64,000 nt of DNA, taken from Rutstroemia sp. NJR-2017a BVV2 (lineage: Eukaryota; Ascomycota; Leotiomycetes; Helotiales; Rutstroemiaceae). Of the stretch, positions 35,537 through 48,800 are shown in pieces. The position numbers and the translations under genes are program-made. The notes beneath the pieces are model-generated. The model was given only the letters and a program-made list of their open reading frames with translations, searched no databases and was not told the origin of the DNA. Where the stretch lies: the NCBI GenBank assembly GCA_002946415.1, contig NJPS01000022.1, forward strand, positions 496,001 through 560,000, read 5' to 3'. The stretch's first letter is position 1, and every line of letters starts with the position of its first letter.

Positions 35537-35826
35537 CAAACTCGAAGGAGGGAATCTTACGAAGTTATGAATTTGATGGGAACGAAGCCGAACGATGAAG
35601 ACTGGGATTGTTGTAACTTCATGTCAATGACTCAACTGCGCTCTCTAGTCACCGTCTCTAATGGGGTCCTGAATATAATGATTACGTCTCATCAAAAAAT
35701 TACCGAATATTACTTAGGTGCTTTGCTTTAGCTATGTAGGATCGCTTTTCTGGTCCATTGGATGGTGACAGACCCCAAATCTAACTGATAGATATTCACT
35801 GTAATTTAATTTTCTGATTGGAAACA

Positions 35827-36629
35827 GAGCTCTCTTGGCACTGTTGGGCACACTGCATGGGAGCAGCATGACAGCTAAGAGGCACAACATGTCCACCTGT
35901 ATCGTAGTGGACCTGTGGTGCAGAAGAACCTCTATTGGAGTTCAGTTGCTTGCCAATCCTTCCATACTATTTCGTGACGAGCCGACGACGACAGGTAAAT
36001 GGAAGCTCTTCACATCTGACTGTCAAACAAACACTAACATAACCTAGGTCTGGACGCACATAGTGCATTCTAAACTATACAAACATTGAAGAAGCTCGCC
36101 AAGACCGGAAGAACAATTGTGCTGTCGATTCCTTCCCCCCGTTCGGAAATATGGGACCTCTTCGACAACGTTTTACTCCCCCATCTCACGGACATACCCT
36201 ATATAGTGGTCCGGCTGATAAAGCTATTCCTTACTTTTCGCAGTGTGGATACGACCTGGCGCCATTCGTCAACCCGGCTAATTCCTCATTGATTTGGCGG
36301 GGATAGACAACCGCTCCGGAGATGCTGAGAAGACGTCTTCTGCCCGAGTTCTCGAACTGACACAAGTTTGGAAACAGAGATGCATTTCCGAACATCTCTT
36401 TAAACAGGATCAGCTTGATGGTATTTACACACTGGCCGAAGACAGTGCCGAGCTTCGGGGGTTGAAAGTAGGATTCAGGGAACAAGTGTTAGTTCTTACG
36501 AAAAGAACCACCAAAGTGACCATGCGGAACCCGGTGGGAACCTTCGGCAGCTTGTTTGAAGCAGTGATTATGTCAATTGTGTCTGGTCTAATCGGAATTA
36601 CAACGGTGGTGTATAGGCTGGTTGCTTGA
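35827..36629 (+). pseudogene. ABCG-type transporter relic (YOL075c-like), truncated and frameshifted
   Basis: The fragment covers the second half of a nucleotide-binding domain and the start of a membrane domain. Recognisable pieces in order are RRTSIGVQLLANPSILF, then DEPTTTG before a short intron-like gap, TLKKLAKTGRTIVLSI with SPRSEIWDLFDNVLL, YSGPADKAIPYFSQCGY, FLIDLAGIDNRS, and VLTKRTTKVTMRNPVGTFG. Damage is clear: no Walker A upstream, the signature LSGGE position reads VDLWC, Walker B has Arg for Leu, an in-frame TAA follows near 36070, and frame changes are needed near 36175 and 36285. The remaining ~1000 residues expected of this family are absent or beyond recognition. It lies ~300 bp downstream of the P450 pseudogene on the same strand. 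Confidence 0.82.
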
Positions 36630-39591
36630 GGGGTTCTGTTGGTGGTGTATGGGCGGCGAAAGTATGCGGGCTGGGAATGCTGGCTTGGGAAGGAGATCGA
36701 GTCGAAGAGCGGCGAGAATAGAATTATCGGGTATGGGATGAGATTGAAGCGGAGTGTGTTCGAACTGTATGAATAGACCCCAACGAGGTTTGCTTGCCTC
36801 AGTAATGAATGATGATTGTACTCCACGAAGAAGCGATACGGCACGGTACGAAATCGTGCTCGTCGAAGTCATGGTGGATGGAGGGGGTGATAGGTCAGTG
36901 ACTCAGTGTTGCTCGTTCCATTGATAGACCTGACGTATATTGTGATTGTACTTCTGACAAGTATTGGCGATGCTCAGGCCTCCATATCCACCCAGGAAAG
37001 CTTTTCCATTTCTTGTGACCTTGACATGCATAGTAAAGTTGGTCCTGACAACGCCTTTTTAGATATAGGCGTATTGTTGTCAGTTGTTACTATCAGCGTC
37101 TCAGGACTAGTGAGGAAGGTAGTCATGAATACAGCAGCGGCGAGATACCGGTTCCGTATGGTGAGCCAAGAGTGTCGTTCGTACATCGCACATCTTTGGG
37201 CCTCGGCCTACACGATGGACGAGTTGGTCTTGTGTGACAGTTGGCGTACTTACGCCGCATACAAACAAGCCAGGCGCAAGTACGCCAAGGGTCGCCCGTT
37301 CTAGTCTTAGGAAGTAGATGTTGCGAAATAAACCTCACCCTTCGATAAGTGCTCTTCCCCGGATTCAAATGTTTCACAGCAGGAGCTGCCAAGTTGAAAT
37401 CCCGCAGAAGACACCTCTTCTACAAGCAAGCGTAGTTTCACGACTTCTCGATCAAACCCAAAATACCCCACCTGTTTCAGCCGTATGCTTCACAGCTGAG
37501 ATCAACACACCTCCTTCAAACCATCCGAACGTGATCTTCTAGTGCCGGCGGCTCGTGGGCCATGGCATCATACAAAGTATCTCTTGGGAAATCCTTTGGC
37601 GCACCCCGCAATCATTATGCTTTACTACTCGAGACAGGGCTGGCTTTTCCCAAGATCGAGTTGACCACCCAGACCCAGTCACTAACGTGTGTTGAGTCCT
37701 CTACCAAGAAGATGGCGGTTTTCACTGGGAATCCGCTCGGTCCTACTTCTGGAGCAATGTTTCAAGGTCGATGTATGCTACTTGTATATGGTCACCTTCG
37801 GCAAGGATAACTAACAGGTGAGAAGCAGAGCGTAGTGATATTGCGATAATTGACTTGGAGCCGCCAGCAGCTTGGTGGCATGATCATTAGAATATGCTAT
37901 CGCGGACGCCTGATAGTCAATTTCATTGGCAACACCCGATGGAATGTGTAGAGTTTGATTTTCTCGTCAGAGTTCGTGGCAAGACCATGGTGTCCCTGTG
38001 CATCAAATAGGACCTTACATGACGCAACATTCCATGCCTGTGCCTGTACCGAACGACTGGGGAATTTCGAACTCAACTTCTTTGCACAACGTTCACCCAG
38101 AAGACCAGCAAAATCCCTGCCTGGATCTGGGCCCGGGCCTTTTAGCGGATGCCAGCCATCTGCGGCATTTTCTTTTTGCGTGCGGTTTATATAGCGATTC
38201 TTCCCACTGCTTCCTCTTCGAAGGCTGTGTATGAGCAGATATGAATGCCTATGATTGCAACTTCTTCGAATCGAGAATTCCGGCATGCCTGTTGTAATTT
38301 CCAAGAATTATTTCCCATGCCATGTCTGCCGGCGTGCTTATCTTCCTTGCCTCAGAACAGCCGCGGAAAGAAGCCGGGCAGGCCTAGCCGAAAGTACAGT
38401 CGAAATGCAATACGAACATGTCTCGATTGGGTTTATGCCCATGATGAAGATTCAAAGCATTCGATTGGCCAGACAGTACTTGTTGATCTGAGCGACGATG
38501 GTGTGTAGATTATCGCTTTCTATAAATTTCAGCGTCAACAGTGTGAATGAATAGACTCGATTCTTTCGTGATTTGTTCGTTTTCCCTGGTCTTTGGCCCG
38601 AATAAGGTTACCGGGAGACGGTTCCCTTTTCGTCTGTATACGTAACCAATATGAGGTTACAATAAGAAGAGGAAGGTTGCCATAACGTTCATGGCATTTA
38701 TGCAATGAGACTCTGCTGCTGCCAATCAAGATGGTTATGCTTGTCTGATCTTGTCGCCTGCTTGTGAGTGAAATTTGCAGCCAACCAAGCATTCGCCGGT
38801 CCCTGGAAGGTACTATTCTTGTGACAGGCTAAAGTGGCCAAGCGAGGAAGTAGCTGAATTAAACACTCCACACGGTGCGCAGTCCTGAGACTTCACCAAT
38901 AAAGCGGTGCAGCTCACGAAACGGTACCTGAAAAGCGGGCCTCGCGGTGGAGAGAGGAGTCTTCACACACAAATAATGAAAGTCCGATCGTCCAATAATT
39001 TCACGCGAAATCGGATTCGGAGACGAACCTTGGCGAAAAGTGGCCCAGTGGCTAAGCAAAATGGTAAGAAGCCCCTGAGCTAAAAGCTTAACAAGCTCAC
39101 CAAAGGTTTCGTGGCTACTACCGCAACTATGGCTGTTTGGTGCTTGGTGTGCTTTGGTGCTTTCCACGCCAGCGACATGACTGGCTTGTCGGGCCATCCC
39201 CTGCTTCTGCCCCTGGTGTGTCCAGACCTCCAGACCCAGTGTATGCAATCTTCTCTCTTCTCTCGTCCATCTTCTCTGCTTCTTACCCATTTTGTATCTG
39301 CTAGTACGAAAGGTAGGGTAGAGTACGAAGTGGCAGCAGCTTCTACTGTACTTCCCTTCCGTTCCCTTCCCTGTCCAAGAAAGAAGCCCTCAGATGTCCC
39401 GATATCCGTGTTGAATATCTTCGCACATACCTTACACTCGTTTCTTGCTTCTCTTTTGTGCCTTTTTGTATGAACCCAGCTTTCCAAAGTTCTTCTATCC
39501 AAGTTCTTTTTGCCTCACAGTCGTTTATCGTACCTCTCCATCTACTGTATCTACCAGTATTCACCAGCATCTATCGTTGCTGCACATTCAC

Positions 39592-39646
<55 letters not shown>

Positions 39647-40033
39647 TAGAAGCATCCGCATCTTACGAATCCTATTCACCACACTCGCTTTATTACAACT
39701 TCGAAATCTTACAATCCCATCGCATCCCTCATATACGAACCAGAAATTACTTCCTTTCGTTCCGGGTAGACCCTAGGCCAGATTAATACCGTACAGCTTT
39801 CCCGACCTACCTACCATACTCCACCGAGTCGACATAAGGGTCAAGCCTTTTCAATACCTAATCATAGACAGACATCAGCATACGACAAGAGAGACGCTCC
39901 GGTGATATTCCAGCATAATAGATCATACAAAGAATTGGCAACGATTTGAGGAGTTCATTGGGTTAGCAGATCTGGGCACTTCGGCGGTATTCAGAGGCGA
40001 TTCCACATCGCGGTGTCTCTACATACCGTCGAC
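36630..40033. other. Gene-poor stretch and promoter of the FLC-like gene
   Basis: No intact gene is supported. Open frames at 36906-37304 and 37562-37810 (plus) are non-repetitive and could be eroded coding sequence continuing the decayed locus, but I cannot assign a family. From ~39440 to 40033 the DNA is pyrimidine-rich with a CACATA microsatellite and reads like the promoter and 5' UTR of the membrane-protein gene at 40034. Confidence 0.5.
39589..39648. repeat. (CACATA)10 microsatellite
   Basis: Sixty bases of perfect six-base repeat about 400 bp upstream of the FLC-like start codon. It lies probably in the promoter or 5' UTR. Confidence 0.97.
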
Positions 40034-42366
40034 ATGATGTTACGGCCAATTTCACTTTCTACCATTTCCTTATTCCTCTTGGGAACACTGCCGGCCAGAG
40101 TTCTCGCAGACCAAATCCTTAGGACGACCAGTTTTTCATCATGTCTCGACCAGTCGAATATAGTAGTCCAGAAGATGGACATCTCCTACGACAATGACGC
40201 GAAGACGGTAACATTCAACGTGGCGGGGACAAGTAATCTGTCGCAGAACGTTACAGCTCAGTTGAATGTCACCGCATATGGCATTTCGGTCTATCAAAAC
40301 TCATTCAATCCGTGCGACGAGAGCACGAAAGTAGCAGCGCTTTGCCCACGTATGTCTTCCCTCGGAAGCAATGAGTAAGAACGAACAAAGCTAACCATGC
40401 TATAACAGTCCCTGTCGGAACCTTCGCTGCATCCGGAACACAAGCAATCCCTTCAGAATATGCCTCGATGATTCCAGCAATCGCATTCTCGGTACCGGAT
40501 ATTGCTGCTCAAGCTACGATAGAACTGAAGGCAGTGGATACAGGAAGCGATGTTGCGTGTGTAGAAGCCCAAGTCACCAATGGCAAGACCACGGAGATCC
40601 CAGCTGTATCATACGTCGCAGCAGCTGTGGCTGGTGCAGCGGCTGTTGTGGGAGGATTCTCAGCACTCGCCGGAGCAGCACATGGAAGCAGTGGCGCAGC
40701 ATCATCTAGTCCGTCATTCACCGAGACCATGACCTGGTTCCAAGGCATGGCCCTCAACGGTATGATGTCCGTTAACTATCCGCCTGTCTACCGGCAGTTC
40801 AGCAAGAACTTCGCATTCAGTACTGGTCTTATCCCTTGGACAGCTATGCAAACGTCCATTGATAATTTCCGTGCCGCAACGGGAGGTAATCTCACCCACG
40901 ACAGCGTTCAGTACTTGCACAATGCTACTCTAGTGTTCGCCGACGGCTCGACAGAGAAACTGTCCAAGCGATCTCTCAGCGGCTTCTACGACGCCATCTT
41001 GACAGCAAGAGACGTAGTTACGAGTGTCAATTCTACTTCAGGAACCAGCGAAAATACTACCGAGCCCACCAGCACCTTCCAAGAAGAAGTTGCCGGAATC
41101 AAAGCCTACGTTGAAGAGCTCTCAGTTCCTCAAGCCAACACCTTCATGACTGTTCTTCTCATCGTAGCCTGCGTTATCGCTGCCATCGCCGTCGGAGTCC
41201 TCGCTTTCAAAGTCCTTCTCGAAACCTGGGCCCTCTTTGGATCTTTCCCCAAGAAGCTTACCGGATTCCGCAAACATTATTGGGCTACCATGGCTCGTCT
41301 GATGGTTCAGTTGATCCTCGCACTGTATGGAGTCTGGGTTCTATACTGTATCTTCCAGTTTACCCACGGTGATTCATGGGCTGCAAAATTACTTGCCGGA
41401 TTAACGCTTGGTATCTTCACAAGTGTTTTGGCATTCTTCGCATTCAAGATTTGGTCTGCAGCGAGGCAGTTGAAGCAGACTGAGGGTGATACTTCTGGCT
41501 TGTATGAGAAGAAGGATAACTGGTTGAAGTACAGTATGTTCTACGAGAACTACAGGAAAGATTTCTGGTGGTTGTTCATCCCTGCTTTGATTTATATGTT
41601 CGCAAAGGGTTGTGTACTTGCTGCTGCGGATGGAAACGGACTCACGCAAACCGTTGCCCAACTCATCATCGAATGTCTTAGTAAGTTCCCTTCAGTCCCT
41701 CTTTTTGGATTAATCTAACCATATCACAGTGCTCATCCTTCTGCTTTGGTCCAGACCATATGAGCGCAGATCCGGAAACGTCATCAATATCTTCATCCAA
41801 CTCGTGCGCTTCCTCTCAGTAGTCTGTATCCTTGTCTTTGTCGACGAACTCGGAATTGCTCAAACCACCCAAACTGTCGTTGGTGTTGTTCTCATCGCCA
41901 TCCAATCGGTTCTCACCGGAACTCTCGCCATCCTCATCGGTGCGAACGCCATCATTTCCATCATTAACGAGAACCCCCACCGAAAGCGTCGTAAGGAAGC
42001 TGGTACGTTTTTCCCACCCTACATTTTCCCCAAAAACATAAAATACTAACCAAGAAATCAGAAAAACTCAACCGCGACCTCGACAACCTAACTCCCCTCG
42101 ACGCCCGCAACTCCCTCCTCATGGACCCCACCAAGATGCCCATGTCATCATCCGACTCCACCTACGGCCACGACCAAAAATATCCCTACGGCCACGACCA
42201 CGCCGTCGACTCGTACATGAACGAGCCAGCCAACCCATACGACCGCCCCTCCAGCCGCGAAAACCTCGTAAGCGGCGCGGCTCCGCCTGGAACCAGCGGG
42301 AGAGAACCTACTGTACCCAATATGGGTGGTGGGAATGGAGGAGGATATAGGGGGATGGCGTATTAA
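40034..42366 (+). CDS. FLC/TRP-like integral membrane protein (ML-like domain plus TRP-type membrane domain)
   Basis: Four exons, 40034-40349, 40409-41680, 41730-42002 and 42062-42366, encode 721 residues with phases closing exactly. Residues 1-25 form a signal peptide ending near PARVLA. A luminal or extracellular ML-like domain follows, with paired cysteines and several N-glycosylation sequons (NVT, NLS, NLT). Eight or nine hydrophobic helices occupy the second half, including TFMTVLLIVACVIAAIAVGV and ILALYGVWVLYCIFQF. The hydrophilic tail is rich in Tyr, His, Gly and Pro. This matches the fungal flavin-carrier (Flc1-3) / Pkd2 TRP-like family, linked to FAD import into the ER, calcium homeostasis and cell-wall integrity. 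Which role applies here cannot be read from sequence. A second ATG immediately follows the first; I chose the upstream one. Confidence 0.93.
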
Positions 42367-42632
42367 ACAGTGATACGATGAAGGAGGAAAACAGGAAGGG
42401 GGTAGAGAGGAACAGGATATGGAGGAGGCGATCATTGCCAAGAATCCTTTTAACGATTTCCTTGCGTCAACCAAATAACCAATTCTATTAGCGATCATAA
42501 CTTGGAGACATCCGGCTCGAGTGTTGGGGGTGTGGATGGGAGGGGTCTCCTTTGTATCTATCATGGGTATGTTGTGTTGTAGGAAGGAGGCAGATTTGCA
42601 ATTTAGATGGGCAATTTCTTTTTGTGGTGAAC

Positions 42633-42660
42633 GGATGGATGGATGGATGGATGGATGGAT
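42633..42660. repeat. (GGAT)7 microsatellite
   Basis: Seven perfect GGAT units followed by degenerate units to about 42679. It lies about 270 bp past the FLC-like stop codon, so probably in the 3' UTR. Confidence 0.95.
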
Positions 42661-45080
42661 GGTTGGATGGATAGATAGAGTGATTGATTGACTTTGTATC
42701 TTTGATTGATGGCACATACCCTTTTCACATACTTTTTTGTCTAGTTTTCTATTGAGTATATTTTTGTGGGGAAAATTCTTAACTATATTATATTTATATA
42801 CATTCTAATTATGCGTTTGTGTTTGTTGAATGAGTTGTGATGTAAGTATCGTTGGATGGCTTTGTCTGGTGACGAAGATGGCATAATTTTGGCATCTTCT
42901 ATATCAACTTATAAACATCTTGCATTGCTCGCTCTTATCCGATGCGTTCTGTCTCATCCTCCTACTCTTCTCGTCCTTTCACTTCCCTTCGATGACTTGT
43001 TCCTCGTCATGTCTCCTATATCGCTTCTTGTCACCCACATCATCCACCCCCTCACCATCTAAAGCCATCTCCGTACCCGTGGACCAAGGCCCAAAGAGAC
43101 TAGTCATCTCCTTCCATAGACACAAAAACATTCCTATCCGTCTTCGAGGACGACGCTCACACAGCAACTTCCGCAGCCAAGCCCCTCACAACCACTTCGC
43201 TAGCTGCCGGCAGATCTGCAATACCATCTTCAGCGGCGTAATCAACAACATACAGCACTCTCCCGATTGAGCGAAAGTCCTCGCCATCTTCACGACCGCG
43301 CCTCTTCTCTGTCCAGTCTAGGGTGCGTTCGTCTCCGAAAGAGTGAGTGGAGATTAGTCTACACTATCTATGTGTATATACTAAACACACCACGTCTAAA
43401 ATATTCGAAAAGTCTTGTTCTGCGCAGTATCATCACTGTTCTTTTGCTTGATTGCGTCTTCTGTCTTAAATTTAGTATTTACCTTGGAAGCAAGTGTATT
43501 CGCCAGCGTATTATGGTGCATACTACAGTTGTTATACTTCTTACTGGTGTTTGCAGATGAAAGACTGGTGAAGCAGAAGTCCGTATGGTACGAGTGGAGA
43601 GCTGGAAATGGAAGAAGTGGAGGAGATAGGTATAATCCTCAGTAGGAGGGGCATGCAGATGCGTATATCTCTTAAATACCGTGCTTAAATCTCTTCTTGG
43701 CTTTCTTGAATCTGGGAGCAGATAGTTATTCTCATCTCACTGATCTATATAGCTCTTCTTCCAGCTATATAAGATATTCCTTCTTATCTGCTTCGTTACA
43801 GTTTTGTTGCAGATCTTATTTCAGATCGTTCAATTGGATTTCTCTCCTTAAGTAAACTCCCAGACCAAGTCAAGTACTGGACTGGACGAACAAGAATAGG
43901 GGGCTAGAAGCTTTTGTTGCATATCTCAATCAGCAACCATATCGACTGTTGCATACCTCAACCTCCACTCGCCGATTCTGACTTAAGTAAACTGGAGCTT
44001 CCTTTTATTTCACTCGAAGCGTATAGAATGCCCCTCCATATTCGATTGATCCGAATCTCGAGCTCCTGCGATTTAGAATTCTCCAGTCCGGGAAGATCTC
44101 AGGTTCAAGCTTTCCAGATCCAGACTCCCCCAACCGAAACCTTTACAGGTGACTTCGATATCTTTCAATATGAAGTCCACACCTTTCCAAGTCACACCTT
44201 TCCAAGTGAAGTCGACAAAAACTTCTGTTGCACATCTGAAATCCAAAAGTGAGCCCAGATCCAACCCTCAAGCGAAACTTACAGCAACACATCTTGGTAC
44301 TCAGCCAGCCACTGTATATTCAGAAAGCTGAGGGCTCACTCACTTTGTCATATCCCAAACAATATATATCATATCGTCTTCACAACTGTTCCCTTCTCAG
44401 CTATGAATTAGGCAGCGGACATTCGTAGTATACCCCAAGGTAGAAATCATAGCCAAAGTGCTAGTCTGTTCCCGTACGTACTGTTGCCAACTTGCTGTAA
44501 GCAAATTCAATGTCTGCTGTATCTATCTCGTCCCAACGAGAGAGCTGCAGCTCGGGGTGCGAACCCTTTCCCATACAGCAATGCAGAACCCGGAAGGTTT
44601 TGTTGCACATCTGAATCTACAGCTCGACCCAATTTGGGAGCTCGTTCCCGCACGGGAGAAGAGAGTCTCGTCAGTTGCAACCAAAAGCACCTCAGTGAGT
44701 CACTGCTGAAGTGAAACATATCATTACCACCATCTATCAATATCACCTCCACTCCAAGAGTGACAACAGCAGCAAGCTGAACATGAAAGATGGGATGCAC
44801 GAAACTCTCCCAAGTATTTGCACCAGAGGAAGAGAATACCAATGGTCTAGAGACTATTTTGGTACTTCACGTCATCGCAGATTGCTCTTTACGTCTACAG
44901 CTTTGCTTACACGAGCTCTGAGTTTCGGGATCAACACTCCCGCAACTTGCCGTAACATCCCACTACTAATTGCAGCCTTTCTACGCCACCAGAACCCATG
45001 TCTCCAGCGATGTCATAAAAAAAACAAAGTATGCGTAAGAGGTAAGAGCACTGTTTAGAAAGCGACCCCAAAAATGTTTC

Positions 45081-45108
45081 ACCACACCACCACCACCACC
45101 ACCACCAC
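45081..45108. repeat. (CAC)n microsatellite
   Basis: About nine CAC/ACC triplets in gene-poor DNA, with one early variant unit. Confidence 0.9.
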
Positions 45109-45370
45109 AATCTGACTTTCGACCCCCCTTTTTCGTCTCTCCCAAGAATCTGACTCAACGTTTCAGATGTCCTCCCCAAACATGAGTGAAATACCCATTA
45201 CAGCCACAAAAAGAAAAAAGCGCCACAGATGACTGAGTATCGGTCGGTCATCTCGGTAGGCTTGCCCCTCATCACAAATCATGATTCAGAATGTGGACGC
45301 GAAACATAGACTTACGATACACTATCGGTACGTGGACGATGCCGCGAAAGTCTAGGGGAAAGTATTCTTT

Positions 45371-45876
45371 GGAAAAGCAACGTGATCGAATCCGGAATAA
45401 AACAAACCCGCTCAAACTTTCCAACACCAAAGCTTGTTGGCTACAGTTTTAGAGAGCCAGTAAAAAGTGCAGATTTGGAGCTTGAGAACTATGGTTGTGA
45501 AGATTGAGATATGCAACAAAATGTATCTGGGAAGGAAGAAGAAAGTAACTGAATCCGGGAGAAAACGAATCTTTCCAAACACCAAACCCATAGTTGTAAG
45601 GTTCGAAAATCAGGATACCCAGCAAGATTGCAGAGTTTGGAGCTTGATAACTATAGTTGGGATGAATTGAGATATGCAACAAAATGTTTCTGGGGAGAAG
45701 AAAACACGGTGGAAAAGTAACGTGATTCAATAAAACGATGCAATCAACTTACTCAAAGCATAGTTGTAAGGTTCGGAAGTAAGAATACCCAGCAAAAGCG
45801 CAGATTTGCATCTTGAGAACTATAGTTCTGAAGAATGAGATATACAACAAAAGTATCTGCGGAGGAGAAAACGGTG
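45371..45876. repeat. Three tandem copies of a degenerate ~170-bp repeat
   Basis: Copies run approximately 45371-45542, 45543-45710 and 45711-45876. Shared landmarks in order are AAAAGTAACGTGAT(T)C, CATAGTTGTAAGGTTCG, AATACCCAGCAAA, GCAGATTTGGAGCTTGA, AACTATAGTT and GAGATATGCAACAAAATGT. Copies have small indels and point differences, so the array is old. It encodes nothing recognisable. A 30-bp stretch at 43910-43942 matches the reverse complement of the GAGATATGCAACAAAA part, and related pieces occur near 44225 and 44600. Confidence 0.85.
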
Positions 45877-48800
45877 AATGGTAGCTAGTATCCGAACTTT
45901 GGCACTTTGCAGTGACAGCGGCAGATAGGGAGACAACGCCGATTCGAAGTATAATATCAAATACAGCTGCCGTGGAAGGTATATAATACCCTCGGATGAT
46001 GTCTTTGCTGGAAGCGACGTTGTAACTCAATCCAGATGGTTCCTGATCTGGCTGGCCTTTAAATGCCTCCATGTCCAAGAATACGAGAAATCGGGATGTG
46101 ATAATACTACGTCGACGGTGAATAAGTAAAGTTTGACCAGCCCCTTTACATAGACTTAGCACAGGTACTCCACCGAGGAGAACAAAGTAATGGAATCCAA
46201 TGAAGCCTTCGTAAAAGGCCTTGGTAAGGAGTATCTAGCGAGAGCCAGGAGGATGACTTTCGGGCCTGGATGGTATAGACCGACTGGTGTTTTGAAAGGG
46301 TGCGCGCGAAAAGTGTTGGCTGATTCATGCTCAACTCTGGTTACGCAGAAGCTTATATGGCAACAGTGCAGAAATGGCGGTAAAGGTCTCGCTGTCACGT
46401 AACAAGTAATCAAGTAAATAGCATCTGCCTATGGTGAGGGCTTTGCATGGAACAAGTTCTGAAATAAGAAGCGAACGATGACCAGTGTCGTTGGCAACAG
46501 CGTTCAGATTCCAATGAAGAGCCGCCGATATCGTAGGATTTAAGCGTCGTAGATACTGTTTCTACTTATCACTGAACTCCAACGCCAAGGCTAACTAACA
46601 GTTATACTGCCGTCCAAAATCCCCAGGTTTGAGATAAGCACTGGTCTTATCAGATCAGACCGACCATGCGACACGGAAGGAATCCTGAGCCACCCCCTCA
46701 AAGCTTGCCGGTGAGGACTGTCACCTCCACGGTGACCGTGGAAGCAGCATGAGGCTCGGAAGGAGCGGCTCCCGAACACTGTCCGATTCTATGACAGATT
46801 TTCTGGCACATGAAGCAACAGTGAGATCTGTGGAGGATAGTTGAAAGTATAATTAGGATGATCTCGAACCGAGCAAGAGTAAGATGATATTACTCTGGTG
46901 CTTGCAATGACAGCGCGAGTGGTTGTTATTCGCAGACGGTCTCAACGTTCGTTGTAACAGGCGAGACGCCAAGAGCACGCATGATACCGACAAAGTTCTT
47001 TTGATGAAAATGTGGTCGATTCGTAGGACGCAATCTTCAAGCGCTACACGTGACACATATGTCTTCAAGGTATATACGAAGTATGAGCCGATGGGAAGGT
47101 CAGACACTCGAGCAGACCTTTTTTAAGATCGTCATGAATCCAATGACGATCCAAGAACTTTAATTCCGTCATTTCCCTTCAAGTGAAAGGAAAAAGTACC
47201 GTAGCTTTCAATAGATCGTTCGGCACATCTGTATCTTGTTTCTGGGGTTGGAACCAATGATATGATAAGCATTACATGTGAGGTCGCTGAGTGGGCGCGC
47301 GCTTCCAAACATTGAAATACCGAACGCCAAAACCTTCACATCCAGGTGAAGGGAATGGATACCGATTCTCGTCCGGCCAAAATGAAAGCGCTTACATTTC
47401 ACTTTCTGGTTTGATAAGCCAATATTTGAAGAAAACGATAAGATTAGTTATGCATCTTCATCCTCCATTCGAGGGAAAGCAGCAACCCTCGTATGATGGT
47501 GTGATGACGATGGGTACAGGGAAACAAGAAACTGCGTGTGTAACAAAAGAAATCCGAGAACGAAGTCCGACTGCGATTGGGAAGACGGGAATGTGGTTTT
47601 GTATTCTGCATCTGCAGCGGTCTATTTGAGGCAACAGGTCCCGATCCAGTGTACTTGTGCACACCACTTTGACGGAAGTTTTTAAGACTTGGCCAATCGA
47701 ACCGTCGACTCGACAGCCACATCCGTGATGTCTGCGACGTTAAGAAAGTCGAGAAAAAAAGGTGATGGATGTTTTCCCAATCAGCCATTGAATCGGTGTG
47801 ATTGATTTTGATGTTCGGACATGACAAACCTTGTCCAAGTTACATGTAATGGTCGTCGTCGGTCTTCTTACTCGAATCTGAGCACAAGCGGCGCACTCAA
47901 AGTGGATGAAGCAACCAATCAGGTGGGGAGTCTTGCGTTTCTTGGGGATGGGGGTGGTTGCGAAGTGCCTACACGAGGTTTTAGTCCCACTTGGGCTGGG
48001 GGTGGTGTTCGGCGTCGCTGGTGTGACGGTAATAATGGTCAGGTATTAATACCCAGAAGGGGATAGATAAGAGAGAGGAGAGCGTTGGCAGGTATTATTC
48101 CGGCTTCGCGCGTTTGATGCTCTGCCGTCGGAATTGTAAAGCGAGGAGGAGAAAGACGGGAGTGAGCACTTTCGTAAGTGATGAGTGGATGTCAGGATGA
48201 TGATTTGAATCATTATGAATGAAGAAGGCACAAGGTAAAACACGGAAGGTAAGTAAGGAATAAAAGAGCGATGTCGTAGTCTCGTAGAACGGATCTCTGG
48301 TGGAATGGTATCGAATCATCGATCGAATGATGGTTTAGATGAATTCGACGGGTATTAATCTATTTAAATAGCCAATGCGCTGGATACAGAGCAGCTAGTA
48401 CGAACTTACGGAGGACGTCAATGCGAAAATAGAATTATGAAGTTATGAAGTTACGAAGTTGTAAAGGTCGAGTGAATGAGTAAGCACTTGGTAGAGTATG
48501 GCAGACCTCAGAGTCAAACCTGCGATCTCAGACCTCGGACCGTACCTCGGATTTCACGTGTCGGCGGCGGAGGAGAAATGAACACAGCCAAAAGCAAAAG
48601 CAAAATGTCTGGCTCATGCAGGGTGCTTTTCTCAAACGAACTTTGACCCTGCGCTAGCTGCACTAAGATATAAATGTGCATAACCCCGACCCTCTTTTGC
48701 CCAATCTCTACTAGCGAGTGGACAAGCGTCAGGTACGAGCGGACTCTGCTGCAAGAGATGAACTTTTGGAATTTCGAGAAGCAGGGATTCTTGCTGTGAT

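Noticed and set aside
37562..37810. Short plus-strand frame beginning MASYKVSLGKSFGAPRNHY considered as a small conserved fungal protein
   Set aside because: Only the first ~25 residues have a familiar feel, and the rest does not follow. Kept only as a possible relic.
39111..39473. 120-codon plus-strand open frame with hydrophobic and Pro/Ser sequence
   Set aside because: Cys/Ser/Leu-rich composition from pyrimidine-rich promoter DNA upstream of the FLC-like gene. No family likeness.
39589..39648. Regular CACATA array considered as CRISPR-like
   Set aside because: Perfect six-base microsatellite without spacers, in a eukaryotic genome.
45749..46413. Overlapping minus-strand frames that might form a membrane-protein remnant
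   Set aside because: Composition is plausible but I could not connect them into a family-like protein or find consistent splice sites.
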